Assembly (NCBI GenBank): GCA_947494675.1
Contig: CANLVP010000001.1
Coordinates: 1,302,001 to 1,366,000, forward strand
Length of the DNA: 64,000 bases
Direction of reading: 5' to 3'
Source of the DNA: an uncultured Paracoccaceae bacterium
Lineage (GTDB): Bacteria > Pseudomonadota > Alphaproteobacteria > Rhodobacterales > Rhodobacteraceae
A program made the translations under genes and the position numbers. The notes beneath the pieces were generated by a model that was not told where the DNA came from, did not search any database, and saw only the letters and a program-made list of their open reading frames with translations. Of the stretch, positions 1 through 8,332 are shown in pieces. Within the stretch, counting starts at the first letter, position 1. Each line of letters opens with the position of its first letter.

Positions 1-599
1 CCGAATTCGACAGCGGCGAGCTGAACGCACAGGGCAAGAAAGTCGTCGTGATCGGCGGCGGTGATACGGCGATGGACTGTGTGCGCACCGCGATCCGGCA
101 AGGCGCTGAATCGGTCAAATGCCTCTATCGCCGTGACAAGGCCAACATGCCCGGCTCGCAGCGCGAAGTGCAGAACGCCGAGGAAGAAGGCGTGGAATTC
201 GTCTGGCTGTCGGCCCCCGCAGGGTTCGAAGGAGACGCCGTCACCGGCGTGACCGTTAGCAAAATGCGGCTGGGTCAGCCCGATGCCTCGGGCCGTCAAT
301 TCCCCGAAGTGATCGAGGGTGCCGACTACGTGGAAGAGGCCGATTTGGTGATCAAGGCGCTGGGTTTTGAACCCGAAGACCTGCCGACGCTTTGGGGCGA
401 GGACGCGCTGGAAGTCACCCGCTGGGGCACGATCAAAGCAGATTTCGGCACCGGCAAAACCAACCTTGATGGCGTCTATGCCGCTGGCGATATCGTGCGC
501 GGCGCAAGCCTTGTCGTCTGGGCGATCCGCGATGGCCGAGAGGCAGCAGAAGCGATCCTGGGCTACTTGTCCAACGCTGACGCCGTGGCCGCGGAATGA
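1..599 (+). CDS. gltD: Glutamate synthase small subunit, C-terminal part (cut by window edge)
   Basis: C-terminal part of the NADPH-dependent glutamate synthase beta subunit, an FAD/NAD(P)-binding flavoprotein that passes electrons from NADPH to the large subunit. The reading frame is open from base 3, so the start lies outside the window. Visible hallmarks are the second dinucleotide-binding loop GGGDTAMDCVRTA, the segment YRRDKANMPGS, and the terminal FAD-binding segment YAAGDIVRGASLVVWAIRDG. The large subunit gltB follows about 1.6 kb downstream on the same strand, with three small genes between them. Family assignment is very secure. The same fold is used by PreT (38567-39898), but the gltB neighbour settles the identity. 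Confidence 0.95.
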   Translation, partial: EFDSGELNAQGKKVVVIGGGDTAMDCVRTAIRQGAESVKCLYRRDKANMPGSQREVQNAEEEGVEFVWLSAPAGFEGDAVTGVTVSKMRLGQPDASGRQFPEVIEGADYVEEADLVIKALGFEPEDLPTLWGEDALEVTRWGTIKADFGTGKTNLDGVYAAGDIVRGASLVVWAIRDGREAAEAILGYLSNADAVAAE

Positions 600-621
600 G
601 CCGGTTAACGCCCCGTTCCGG

Positions 622-663
622 GATGCAGAACCCATACAGAAGTGATGCACAACCCGTGCGCAT
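622..663 (+). repeat. Dispersed repeat, copy A (CAGAACCCATACAGAA type)
   Basis: A 42-base segment containing GATGCAGAACCCATACAGAA, followed by a short spacer and GATGCACAACCCGTGCGCAT. The reverse complement of 32732-32784, inside an acyl-CoA ligase gene, carries the same 20-mer, ends in nearly the same bases and has one extra internal CCCATACAGAAC unit. In this copy it lies just after the gltD stop and would encode the first residues of the longest version of the next ORF. Confidence 0.7.
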
Positions 664-667
664 CAAA

Positions 668-1387
668 GTGTTAAGTCGCATTAACGTAAAGGATCGCGTG
701 CTGACCTTTTTTGCGCTGTCGGCCTGCCTGTTGTGGGCGAGCGACGTCTATGCGCAGGACACCTTTAGCCTGCCCGCTGGCTGTGATGCTTTTCTGACGG
801 TGCAAGGTGCCGATTGTTCGGTCGATCATCACTTCATCTGTCAGGGCGATCCTGAGGGGCACAAGCAACGGGTCAGCCTTGACGAAGAGGGCATGACCTA
901 TCTTGGCACGACGGATTATCAGACGCAGTGGATCAAGTCCTTTCACCCGCTGTCGGGCCATTCCGAACGACTGGAAGACAGCCCCGTCGACCCCGCCAAT
1001 CTGGATGAGCTGATCCAGACCGGGCGAGACGGCTATGACTTTCGCACGTTCTCGGACGAGGTGGGGATCACGCGCTATGTGGGGGCCGACACGCTGACCG
1101 GGCGCGAGATCACGATTGATGATGTGACCCTGTCCGAGACGGAATTCAACATCACTGCCTATACCGAAGATGGCACCGAAATCTGGCAATCCTCTGGCAA
1201 TGAATTCATCAGTGGCAACTGGCGGATGTTCCTGTCGGGGACAGGCACGACGACCACAGGTTCCGGCAGCTTTGAGACCGATGGTCGCCCGGTGGAATTC
1301 ATCTATCCCGGTGAGCCCGGCTTCCTGTCGGCCAACCCCAAGCACGGCTGTGGCGTTGTGATGTCCAGCTTTGAGGTCGGGCAATGA
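668..1387 (+). CDS. Secreted protein of unknown function between gltD and gltB
   Basis: I do not recognise this family. The frame is open from an ATG at 596 that overlaps the gltD stop, but the first 20 or so codons there run through a dispersed repeat (622-663). I therefore prefer the GTG at 668, which gives a basic n-region followed by a hydrophobic stretch (VLTFFALSACLLWASDVYA) ending at an AxA-like site before QD. GTG 698 has a better ribosome site (AAAGGA) but leaves no charged n-region. The mature part, about 210 residues, contains cysteines near both ends (CDAF, DCSV, FICQG, HGCGV), acidic stretches and no recognisable catalytic motif. It probably acts in the periplasm. It ends in an ATGA overlap with the next gene, so it is likely co-translated. 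Confidence 0.7.
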   Translation: MLSRINVKDRVLTFFALSACLLWASDVYAQDTFSLPAGCDAFLTVQGADCSVDHHFICQGDPEGHKQRVSLDEEGMTYLGTTDYQTQWIKSFHPLSGHSERLEDSPVDPANLDELIQTGRDGYDFRTFSDEVGITRYVGADTLTGREITIDDVTLSETEFNITAYTEDGTEIWQSSGNEFISGNWRMFLSGTGTTTTGSGSFETDGRPVEFIYPGEPGFLSANPKHGCGVVMSSFEVGQ

Positions 1388-1800
1388 ACGGTCACTGCAT
1401 GTGCAACGCGGTCACGGTGGATGTTGCGGCGCTTGGCCCCGGCATGACGGCTTGTCATTGCGAAATGTGCCGCCGCTGGACGGGAACGGCCTTTGTCGCG
1501 GTGCATGCAAAGGGCGCTGATGTTGCGTGGAAAGGTCCTGTGAAGACGGGCAGCTTTTCAACATGGGCGACGCGCGGTTGGTGTGACGATTGCGGGTCCA
1601 CGCTGTTTTACCGGATCAAGGAAGACGGGTCTTATGGCCTGTCCACCGGTCTGTTTGATAACGCTGCCGATCACGCGCTGACCGGCGAATACTATGTCGA
1701 TGAAAAACCAGAGGGCTGGGCCTTTGCCGGTGATCACACGCGGATGACGCGGGCCGAAGCGCTGGCGCATTTCGGCGTCACCGAAGAGGACATGCAATGA
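1384..1800 (+). CDS. GFA/CENP-V-type zinc-binding protein (first copy)
   Basis: A 138-residue protein of the GFA (glutathione-dependent formaldehyde-activating) superfamily. It has the expected cysteine pattern: C-M-C near residue 5, then ACHCEMCRRWTG around residues 20-31, then WCDDCGSTLFY around residues 63-73, which together form the two zinc sites of the fold. Most genomic members of this family have no proven enzyme activity, so the formaldehyde role should not be assumed. It overlaps both neighbours by an ATGA junction and is followed by a second GFA protein of similar length, suggesting tandem duplication and a joint role. Its place between gltD and gltB is unusual. Confidence 0.9.
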   Translation: MNGHCMCNAVTVDVAALGPGMTACHCEMCRRWTGTAFVAVHAKGADVAWKGPVKTGSFSTWATRGWCDDCGSTLFYRIKEDGSYGLSTGLFDNAADHALTGEYYVDEKPEGWAFAGDHTRMTRAEALAHFGVTEEDMQ

Positions 1801-2228
1801 CCCAACGGGACGGCAAATGCCTGTGCGGCGCGGTGCGCGTTAGCGGCACGTTTGAGGACACGCTGACGGCCTGCCATTGCACGATGTGCCAGACATGGAC
1901 GGGTGGGGGACCGCTTTACGCGGTGCGGGTCACAGGGTCGCTGGAAATTACGGGCGAGGATGCGATGCAAAGCCATCACGCCAGCGCATGGGGCGAGCGG
2001 GTGTTTTGCGGCACCTGTGGCACCAATCTGTGGTGGAAGATGCAGGGCAAATCCGTTGCCTTTGTCGCGCCAGGGCTTTTCGCAGGGCAGGACGGTCTGA
2101 CCCTGACTGAAGAAATTTTCGTAGATCACCGGGCCGCGTGGATGGCTAAGGCGCAGGACGCCAGCCAAAGCACGGAAGCCGAAGAAATGGCCAAATTCGC
2201 GGCCTACATGAAAGGGCAAAATTCATGA
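1797..2228 (+). CDS. GFA/CENP-V-type zinc-binding protein (second copy)
   Basis: A 143-residue GFA-fold protein with KCLCGAVRV at residues 7-15, ACHCTMCQTWTGG and FCGTCGTNLWW, the same zinc-ligand arrangement as the preceding gene. The alignable positions differ enough to indicate an old duplication or two separately acquired family members. The start ATG overlaps the stop of the upstream copy (ATGA) and its own stop overlaps the gltB ATG, so the series secreted protein, GFA, GFA, gltB appears to be one translationally coupled run. Substrate unknown. Confidence 0.9.
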   Translation: MTQRDGKCLCGAVRVSGTFEDTLTACHCTMCQTWTGGGPLYAVRVTGSLEITGEDAMQSHHASAWGERVFCGTCGTNLWWKMQGKSVAFVAPGLFAGQDGLTLTEEIFVDHRAAWMAKAQDASQSTEAEEMAKFAAYMKGQNS

Positions 2229-5200
2229 CCACATATGACGCAAACTGGGTTGCCGCCGAGGAAGCCAAGCGCGAGTGGATGGCCGAGAATGGCCTTTATC
2301 GTGATGACGATGAACATGCGTCTTGCGGTGTTGGCCTTGTGGTCGCCATCGACGGTACGCCATCGCGTGATGTCGTGGAAAAGGGCATCAATGCGCTGAA
2401 AGCGATCTGGCACCGCGGTGCTGTCGATGCGGATGGCAAGACGGGTGATGGCGCGGGCATTCACGTGCAAATTCCAGAGCCGTTCTTTCAGGATCAAATT
2501 CGTCGCACGGGCCATGAGCCGATTGAGGGCGAGCGGATTGCCGTCGGGCAGATTTTCTTGCCGCGCACTGATTTTGGCGCGCAAGAACGTTGCCGGACGA
2601 TTGTGGAATCCGAAGTGCTGCGCATGGGGCACTACATCTATGGCTGGCGCCATGTACCGGTGAACAACGAGGTGCTGGGCGAAAAGGCCAATGCCACCCG
2701 TCCCGAGATTGAGCAGATACTGATCCGTTGTGAAAAGGATATGAGCGAGGAAGAGTTTGAGCGCGAGCTCTACATCATCCGTCGCCGGATCGAGAAGGCG
2801 GCCCTTGGCATTGATCTTTACGTCTGTTCGCTGTCCTGCCGGTCGATCATCTACAAGGGCATGATGCTGGCCGAGCAGGTCGCGGTGTTCTACCCCGATC
2901 TGCTGGACCTGCGGTTTGAAAGCGCCTTTGCGATTTATCACCAGCGCTATTCCACCAACACATTTCCGCAATGGAGCCTCGCCCAGCCGTTCCGCATGCT
3001 GGCTCATAATGGTGAGATCAACACGCTCAAGGGCAACGTCAACTGGATGCGGTCGCATGAGATCCGCATGGCGTCGTCCGCATTTGGTGAAGCGGCGGAA
3101 GATATCAAGCCGATCATCCCGGCGGGCGCGTCGGATTCCTCTGCATTAGACTCTGTTTTTGAGGTTCTGGTGCGGGCTGGCCGGACAGCGCCGATGGCCA
3201 AGACGATGATGGTGCCCGAAAGCTGGTCCAAGCAAGCGGTGGAGATGCCGCAGGCCTGGCAGGACATGTATTCTTATTGCAACGCCGTGATGGAGCCCTG
3301 GGATGGCCCCGCTGCGCTGGCGATGACGGATGGCCGCTGGGTCTGTGGTGGCTTGGACCGGAACGGGTTGCGCCCGCTGCGTTATGTCGTGACGGGCGAT
3401 GGTCTGTTGGTGGCTGGGTCCGAGGTCGGCATGGTGGCCGTGGACGAGGCCACCGTGGTCGAAAAGGGCGCGTTGGGTCCAGGGCAGATGATCGCCGTGG
3501 ACATGCAAAAGGGCCTGCTGTTCCACGACACGGAGATCAAGGACAAGCTGGCGCGCGCGCTGCCGTTTGGGGAGTGGGTCGAGAAGGTCACGAACCTCAA
3601 CGATATGCTGCGCGACATTCCAGAGGCACCGCTGTTTGAAGGGGCAGAACTGCGCCAGCGTCAGGTCGCGGCGGGTTATTCGATTGAAGAGCTGGAAAAT
3701 GTGCTCGCCCCGATGGCCGAGGACGGGAAAGAGATGATCGCATCGATGGGGGACGACACGCCAAGTGCGGTTCTGTCGACGACCTATCGGCCGCTGTCGC
3801 ACTTCTTCCGCCAGAACTTTAGCCAGGTCACGAACCCGCCCATCGACAGCCTGCGCGAAAGCCGGGTGATGAGCCTGAAGACACGGTTCGGGAACCTCAA
3901 GAACGTGCTGGACGAAGACAGCAGTCAGGCCGAGATTTTGGTGCTCGAAAGCCCCTTTGTCGGCAATGCGGAATACGATGTGATGGTCGAGCATTTCGGC
4001 GATAGCGTGGTCATCATCGACTGCACATTCACCGAAGGGTCCGGGTCGCTGTCGCGCGGTCTGGCGCGGATCAGGGGAGAGGCGGAAGATGCCGTGCGTT
4101 CTGGCGCGGGGCATATCGTGCTGACGGATCAGCATCAGTCCGCGACGCGGGTGCCGATGCCGATGATCCTTGCCACCTCTGCTGTGCATTCGGGCCTGAC
4201 CAAAAAGGGGCTGCGCACCTTCTGTTCGATCAACGTACGGTCAGCGGAGTGTATCGATCCGCATTACTTTGCCGTGCTGATCGGTTGCGGGGCCACGACG
4301 GTCAACGCCTATCTGGCGCAGGACAGCATCGCGGATCGTTTGCGCCGTGGGCTAATCGACGGAAACCTTACTGATGCCTGCCGCCGCTACCGCGCGGCCA
4401 TCGATGCGGGCCTGCTGAAAATCATGTCAAAGATGGGCATTAGTGTCTTGTCGTCCTATCGCGGCGGTCTCAACTTTGAGGCGGTGGGCCTGTCCCGCGC
4501 GATGGTCGCGGAATACTTCCCCGGCATGCATTCGCGCATCTCTGGGATCGGGACAAACGGCATTCAGACCAAGCTGGAAGAGGTCCATGCCAAGGGCTGG
4601 AAGCAGGGTCTGGATGTGCTGCCCATCGGTGGTTTCTACAAGGCCCGCCGGTCGGGTGAAAAGCACGCCTGGGAAGCGCAGACCATGCATATGTTGCAGG
4701 CCGCCTGTAACCGCGCGTCCTATGAGCTGTGGCAGCAATATTCCAAGTCGATGCAGGCCAATCCACCGATCCACTTGCGCGATCTGCTGGCGATCAAGCC
4801 GCTGGGCGAGCCTGTGCCGATTGAAGAGGTGGAAAGCATCACCGCAATCCGCAAGCGCTTTGTCACACCGGGCATGAGCCTTGGCGCGCTGTCGCCCGAG
4901 GCGCACCGCACGCTGTCCATTGCGATGAACCGGATTGGTGCCAAGTCCGACAGTGGTGAAGGTGGCGAGAGCCCTGATGACTTCACGCCGGAACCCAATG
5001 GCGACAACGCGAGTGCGAAGATCAAGCAGGTCGCCTCTGGCCGGTTTGGTGTGACGGCAGAATACCTGCTGGCTTGCGAAGAGCTTGAGATCAAAGTCGC
5101 ACAGGGTGCCAAGCCCGGTGAGGGCGGCCAGCTGCCGGGGATGAAGGTCACCGACCTGATTGCCAAGCTGCGGCATTCGACCAAGGGCGTGACGCTGATT

Positions 5201-6748
5201 TCGCCGCCGCCTCACCACGATATCTATTCCATCGAGGATCTGGCGCAGCTGATCTACGACCTCAAGCAGATCAACCCGCGCTGCAAGGTGACGGTCAAGC
5301 TCGTGGCGTCATCCGGTGTTGGCACGATTGCCGCCGGTGTGGCCAAGGCCAAGGCCGATATCATCCTGATTTCGGGTCACAATGGCGGCACGGGTGCCTC
5401 ACCTGGCACCTCGATCAAATACGCAGGCCTGCCGTGGGAAATGGGCCTGACCGAAGCGCATCAAGTGTTGGCGATGAACAACCTGCGCGAGCGGATCACG
5501 CTCCGCACCGATGGTGGTTTGCGCACGGGCCGCGACATCGTGATGGCAGCAATGCTGGGGGCCGAGGAATACGGCATCGGCACAGCCGCGCTGATCGCGA
5601 TGGGCTGCATCATGGTGCGCCAGTGTCAGTCCAACACCTGCCCAGTGGGCGTCTGCACACAGGATGAGGCGTTGCGTGACAAGTTCACCGGCGATGCCGA
5701 CAAGGTGGTCAACCTGATCACTTTCTACGCCACCGAGGTGCGCGAAATTCTGGCCAGCATCGGCGCGCGGTCACTGGATGAGGTGATTGGCCGCGCTGAT
5801 TTGCTCGCACAGGTCAGCCGTGGGTCGGCGCATCTGGATGATCTGGATCTGAACCCGCTTCTGATCACCGTCGATGGCGCGTCCAAGATCAAATATGACC
5901 GCGATCAGCCCCGCAATGCGGTGGATGACACGTTGGACGCGCAGATCGTTCAGGACGCCGCAAGGTTCCTCGAAGACGGCGAAAAGATGCAGTTGGAATA
6001 TGCGGTGCAGAACACGCTGCGGACCATTGGTACACGCACGTCCAGCCATATCGTCAAACGGTTTGGGATGCGCAACACGCTGCAGGACGATCACCTGACG
6101 GTGAAGCTGCGCGGTTCTGCCGGGCAGTCGCTTGGTGCCTTTGCGGTGCATGGGCTCAAGCTGGTCGTGTCGGGGGATGCCAACGATTACGTTGGCAAGG
6201 GTCTGTCGGGGGGCACGGTTGTCGTGCGGCCCCAGATGCAAAGCCCGCTGGTGGCGTCTGAGAATACGATCATCGGCAACACGGTGCTTTATGGTGCGAC
6301 GGATGGGTATCTCTTTGCCGCCGGTCGCGCGGGCGAGCGTTTTGCCGTGCGTAACTCTGGCGCAAGCGTCGTGATCGAGGGCTGCGGCACCAACGGCTGT
6401 GAATATATGACCGGCGGTGTGGCGGTGATCCTTGGCAGCATCGGTGCCAACTTTGGGGCCGGTATGACCGGCGGGATGGCCTATCTTTACGATCCCAAGG
6501 GCGAAGCATCTGCCCTGATGAACATGGAAACGCTGGTGACCTGTCCGGTGACTGTGGATCATTGGGAAACGCAGTTGCGCGGCCTGATCCAGCGGCATCT
6601 GGACGAGACGGGCAGCCGTCAGGCGGCAGAGATTTTGCAGGATTGGGATGAAACCAAGCATCACTTCCTCCAGATTTGCCCGAAAGAGATGTTGGTGCAT
6701 CTGCCCGCACCGCTGAGCATCGAAGAAACGGCTATTCCTGCGGAATAG
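2225..6748 (+). CDS. gltB: Glutamate synthase (NADPH) large subunit
   Basis: Full-length GOGAT alpha subunit of 1507 residues. It transfers the amide of glutamine to 2-oxoglutarate to give two glutamates. The N-terminal class II glutamine amidotransferase starts at HASCGVG. Cys34 would become the nucleophile after removal of a 33-residue propeptide. The FMN-binding synthase domain includes SGHNGGTGASPGTSIKYAG. The cysteines that bind the 3Fe-4S cluster are at about 1128, 1134 and 1139 (GCIMVRQCQSNTCPVG). The C-terminal GXGXG beta-helix domain follows (GGTVVVRP, GGVAVILG, GMTGGMAYLYD). The ATG overlaps the upstream GFA gene stop, and a clear terminator follows. Its partner gltD is separated from it by three small genes. 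Confidence 0.97.
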   Translation: MTTYDANWVAAEEAKREWMAENGLYRDDDEHASCGVGLVVAIDGTPSRDVVEKGINALKAIWHRGAVDADGKTGDGAGIHVQIPEPFFQDQIRRTGHEPIEGERIAVGQIFLPRTDFGAQERCRTIVESEVLRMGHYIYGWRHVPVNNEVLGEKANATRPEIEQILIRCEKDMSEEEFERELYIIRRRIEKAALGIDLYVCSLSCRSIIYKGMMLAEQVAVFYPDLLDLRFESAFAIYHQRYSTNTFPQWSLAQPFRMLAHNGEINTLKGNVNWMRSHEIRMASSAFGEAAEDIKPIIPAGASDSSALDSVFEVLVRAGRTAPMAKTMMVPESWSKQAVEMPQAWQDMYSYCNAVMEPWDGPAALAMTDGRWVCGGLDRNGLRPLRYVVTGDGLLVAGSEVGMVAVDEATVVEKGALGPGQMIAVDMQKGLLFHDTEIKDKLARALPFGEWVEKVTNLNDMLRDIPEAPLFEGAELRQRQVAAGYSIEELENVLAPMAEDGKEMIASMGDDTPSAVLSTTYRPLSHFFRQNFSQVTNPPIDSLRESRVMSLKTRFGNLKNVLDEDSSQAEILVLESPFVGNAEYDVMVEHFGDSVVIIDCTFTEGSGSLSRGLARIRGEAEDAVRSGAGHIVLTDQHQSATRVPMPMILATSAVHSGLTKKGLRTFCSINVRSAECIDPHYFAVLIGCGATTVNAYLAQDSIADRLRRGLIDGNLTDACRRYRAAIDAGLLKIMSKMGISVLSSYRGGLNFEAVGLSRAMVAEYFPGMHSRISGIGTNGIQTKLEEVHAKGWKQGLDVLPIGGFYKARRSGEKHAWEAQTMHMLQAACNRASYELWQQYSKSMQANPPIHLRDLLAIKPLGEPVPIEEVESITAIRKRFVTPGMSLGALSPEAHRTLSIAMNRIGAKSDSGEGGESPDDFTPEPNGDNASAKIKQVASGRFGVTAEYLLACEELEIKVAQGAKPGEGGQLPGMKVTDLIAKLRHSTKGVTLISPPPHHDIYSIEDLAQLIYDLKQINPRCKVTVKLVASSGVGTIAAGVAKAKADIILISGHNGGTGASPGTSIKYAGLPWEMGLTEAHQVLAMNNLRERITLRTDGGLRTGRDIVMAAMLGAEEYGIGTAALIAMGCIMVRQCQSNTCPVGVCTQDEALRDKFTGDADKVVNLITFYATEVREILASIGARSLDEVIGRADLLAQVSRGSAHLDDLDLNPLLITVDGASKIKYDRDQPRNAVDDTLDAQIVQDAARFLEDGEKMQLEYAVQNTLRTIGTRTSSHIVKRFGMRNTLQDDHLTVKLRGSAGQSLGAFAVHGLKLVVSGDANDYVGKGLSGGTVVVRPQMQSPLVASENTIIGNTVLYGATDGYLFAAGRAGERFAVRNSGASVVIEGCGTNGCEYMTGGVAVILGSIGANFGAGMTGGMAYLYDPKGEASALMNMETLVTCPVTVDHWETQLRGLIQRHLDETGSRQAAEILQDWDETKHHFLQICPKEMLVHLPAPLSIEETAIPAE

Positions 6749-6770
6749 GCTCTGATCTTTGCGACACAAT

Positions 6771-6803
6771 GCGCCCTGTTGCCACCCGGCGGCAGGGCGT
6801 TTT
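6771..6803 (+). terminator. Rho-independent terminator after gltB
   Basis: Stem CGCCCTG-TTGCC with loop ACCC and return arm GGCGG-CAGGGCG (the two inner pairs are G-T wobbles), followed by TTTT and a further T-rich stretch. It lies 23 bases after the gltB stop and 38 before mtgA. Confidence 0.8.
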
Positions 6804-6840
6804 GCTTGACGCCTTGCGGGGCAAATGACTTAAGAGACCT

Positions 6841-7563
6841 ATGGCGAAGGCGAAGACATCCAAGAAAAAGAAGGTCGAAAAACCCCGCAAGGGGATCGTG
6901 CGGCGTATGGTCGGCTGGCTGTGGCGTGGGCTATTTGGAGCGATTGCGATGGTTGTTTTGATGACGTTTCTTTACGCGCTGATCAATCCGCCCAGCACGC
7001 CCTATGCCCTGTCGGAAAGCCGCCGTTTGGGTGGGATTGAGATGGAGTGGGCCGCGATTGACGACATTGCCCCGGTGATGGCCCGGTCTGCGGTGGCGGC
7101 AGAGGACGCGAATTTCTGCCTGCATTGGGGGCTGGACGTCGATGCGATCCAGACGGCACTTGAGGCCGGTGGCAACCGCGGTGCCTCGACCATTTCGCAG
7201 CAAGTGGTCAAGAATGTCTATCTTTGGCAGGGCCGGTCCTGGGTGCGCAAATCGCTTGAGGCGCTGTGGACGCCATTGACCGAGGCGGTCTGGTCCAAGC
7301 GGCGAATTATTGAGCTTTATCTGAATGTTGCGGAGTTTGATGAGGGCGTGTTTGGCGTGCAGGCGGCGGCGCGACACTACTTTGGTGTCGATGCCGCTGA
7401 TCTGACGGCGGTGCAGGCCGCACGGCTTGCCGCGATCCTGCCCAACCCCAAGGGCCGGTCGGCGTCAAACCCCAGCGACAGCGTGCGGCGCAGGGCGGCC
7501 AGCATCCTTGACGGGGCGGCAACAATCGCCGCTGACGGGCGTGCCGCTTGTTTTGAGGATTGA
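6841..7563 (+). CDS. mtgA: Monofunctional biosynthetic peptidoglycan transglycosylase
   Basis: A GT51-family enzyme of 240 residues that polymerises lipid II into glycan strands at the inner membrane without a transpeptidase domain. A very basic cytoplasmic tail (residues 1-23) is followed by one membrane segment at about 29-47. The catalytic Glu88 is in VAAEDANFCLHWGLD. Further family motifs are GASTISQQVVKNVYLW, WSKRRIIELYLNVAEFDEGVFGVQAAARHYFG and AARLAAILPNP. The length fits MtgA and rules out bifunctional penicillin-binding proteins. It stands between the gltB terminator and the FzlA-like gene, 52 bases upstream of the latter. Confidence 0.95.
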   Translation: MAKAKTSKKKKVEKPRKGIVRRMVGWLWRGLFGAIAMVVLMTFLYALINPPSTPYALSESRRLGGIEMEWAAIDDIAPVMARSAVAAEDANFCLHWGLDVDAIQTALEAGGNRGASTISQQVVKNVYLWQGRSWVRKSLEALWTPLTEAVWSKRRIIELYLNVAEFDEGVFGVQAAARHYFGVDAADLTAVQAARLAAILPNPKGRSASNPSDSVRRRAASILDGAATIAADGRAACFED

Positions 7564-7615
7564 ACGGACACCGCGCATACGGCATTGAAGAAAGACCACG
7601 ACCAAAGGGTATCTC

Positions 7616-8281
7616 ATGAACAGGCTCTACCATTATCCGCTGTCACCGTTTTCGCGCAAAGTGCGGTTGAGCCTTGCGGAAAAGAAGATCGAGGTTGAGC
7701 TGGTCGAGGAACGCTATTGGGAACAAGACAGCGATTTCCTGCGCCGCAACCCGGCGGGCAAAGTGCCGGTGCTGAAGATGGGCAACCGGACGATGGCCGA
7801 TAGCACCGCGATTTGTGAATATCTCGAAGAGGTGCAGCCAAGCCCGCCCCTGCTGCCCAAGGATTCCGAGAGCCGCTATGAAGTGCGGCGGCTGGTGGCG
7901 TGGTTTGATGACAAGTTCAACCGCGAGTGCACCGAAAAGCTGGTGGGCGAACGGGTGTTCCGCAAGGTGATGGGCACGGGATATCCTGACAGCACCAACG
8001 TGAAGGCGGGCGCGAAGGCGATCAAATATCATCTCGATTACATGGCGCATCTGCTGGATCAGCGGCGCTGGCTGGCAGGCAACGACATGTCGCTGGCTGA
8101 TTTCGCGGCGGCCGCGCAGTTATCTTGTCTGGACTATATCTCTGACGTGGATTGGAACCGGTCAGAGGTGGTCAAGGATTGGTATGCCAAGATCAAATCC
8201 CGGCCCGCGTTCCGGTCCTTGCTGGCCGATCAGGTGTCGGGGTTTCCTCAGCCCGCGCATTATGCGGACCTTGATTTTTAG
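7616..8281 (+). CDS. fzlA: GST-fold protein, FtsZ-binding FzlA type
   Basis: A 221-residue protein of the glutathione S-transferase fold. The N-terminal thioredoxin-like half has YHYPLSPFSRKVRLSLAEK, NPAGKVPVL and ADSTAICEYLEE, and a helical C-terminal half follows. The sequence looks like FzlA, the alphaproteobacterial division protein that binds FtsZ filaments and links them to wall synthesis, particularly RRLVAWFDDKFNRE, WLAGNDMSLADFAAAAQLS and the terminal HYADLDF. The FzlA call rests on my memory of the family pattern. A generic GST is the fallback. Its neighbour mtgA, a wall polymerase, suits a cell-division role, though the two genes may have separate promoters. Confidence 0.82.
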   Translation: MNRLYHYPLSPFSRKVRLSLAEKKIEVELVEERYWEQDSDFLRRNPAGKVPVLKMGNRTMADSTAICEYLEEVQPSPPLLPKDSESRYEVRRLVAWFDDKFNRECTEKLVGERVFRKVMGTGYPDSTNVKAGAKAIKYHLDYMAHLLDQRRWLAGNDMSLADFAAAAQLSCLDYISDVDWNRSEVVKDWYAKIKSRPAFRSLLADQVSGFPQPAHYADLDF

Positions 8282-8332
8282 GGGGGGCCCGCCCCCCCAC
8301 CCCCTTTTTGGGGCTTCGCCCCGGACCCCGAC
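8282..8332. repeat. GC-rich hairpin element between fzlA and queG
   Basis: Starts right after the fzlA stop. A run of seven G, then CCC and GCCCCCCC, forms one stem. A second hairpin, GGGGCTTCGCCCC preceded by TTTTT, follows and ends in CCCCG just before the queG ATG. It resembles the extragenic hairpin elements frequent in Rhodobacterales and may also act as a terminator. Confidence 0.6.
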
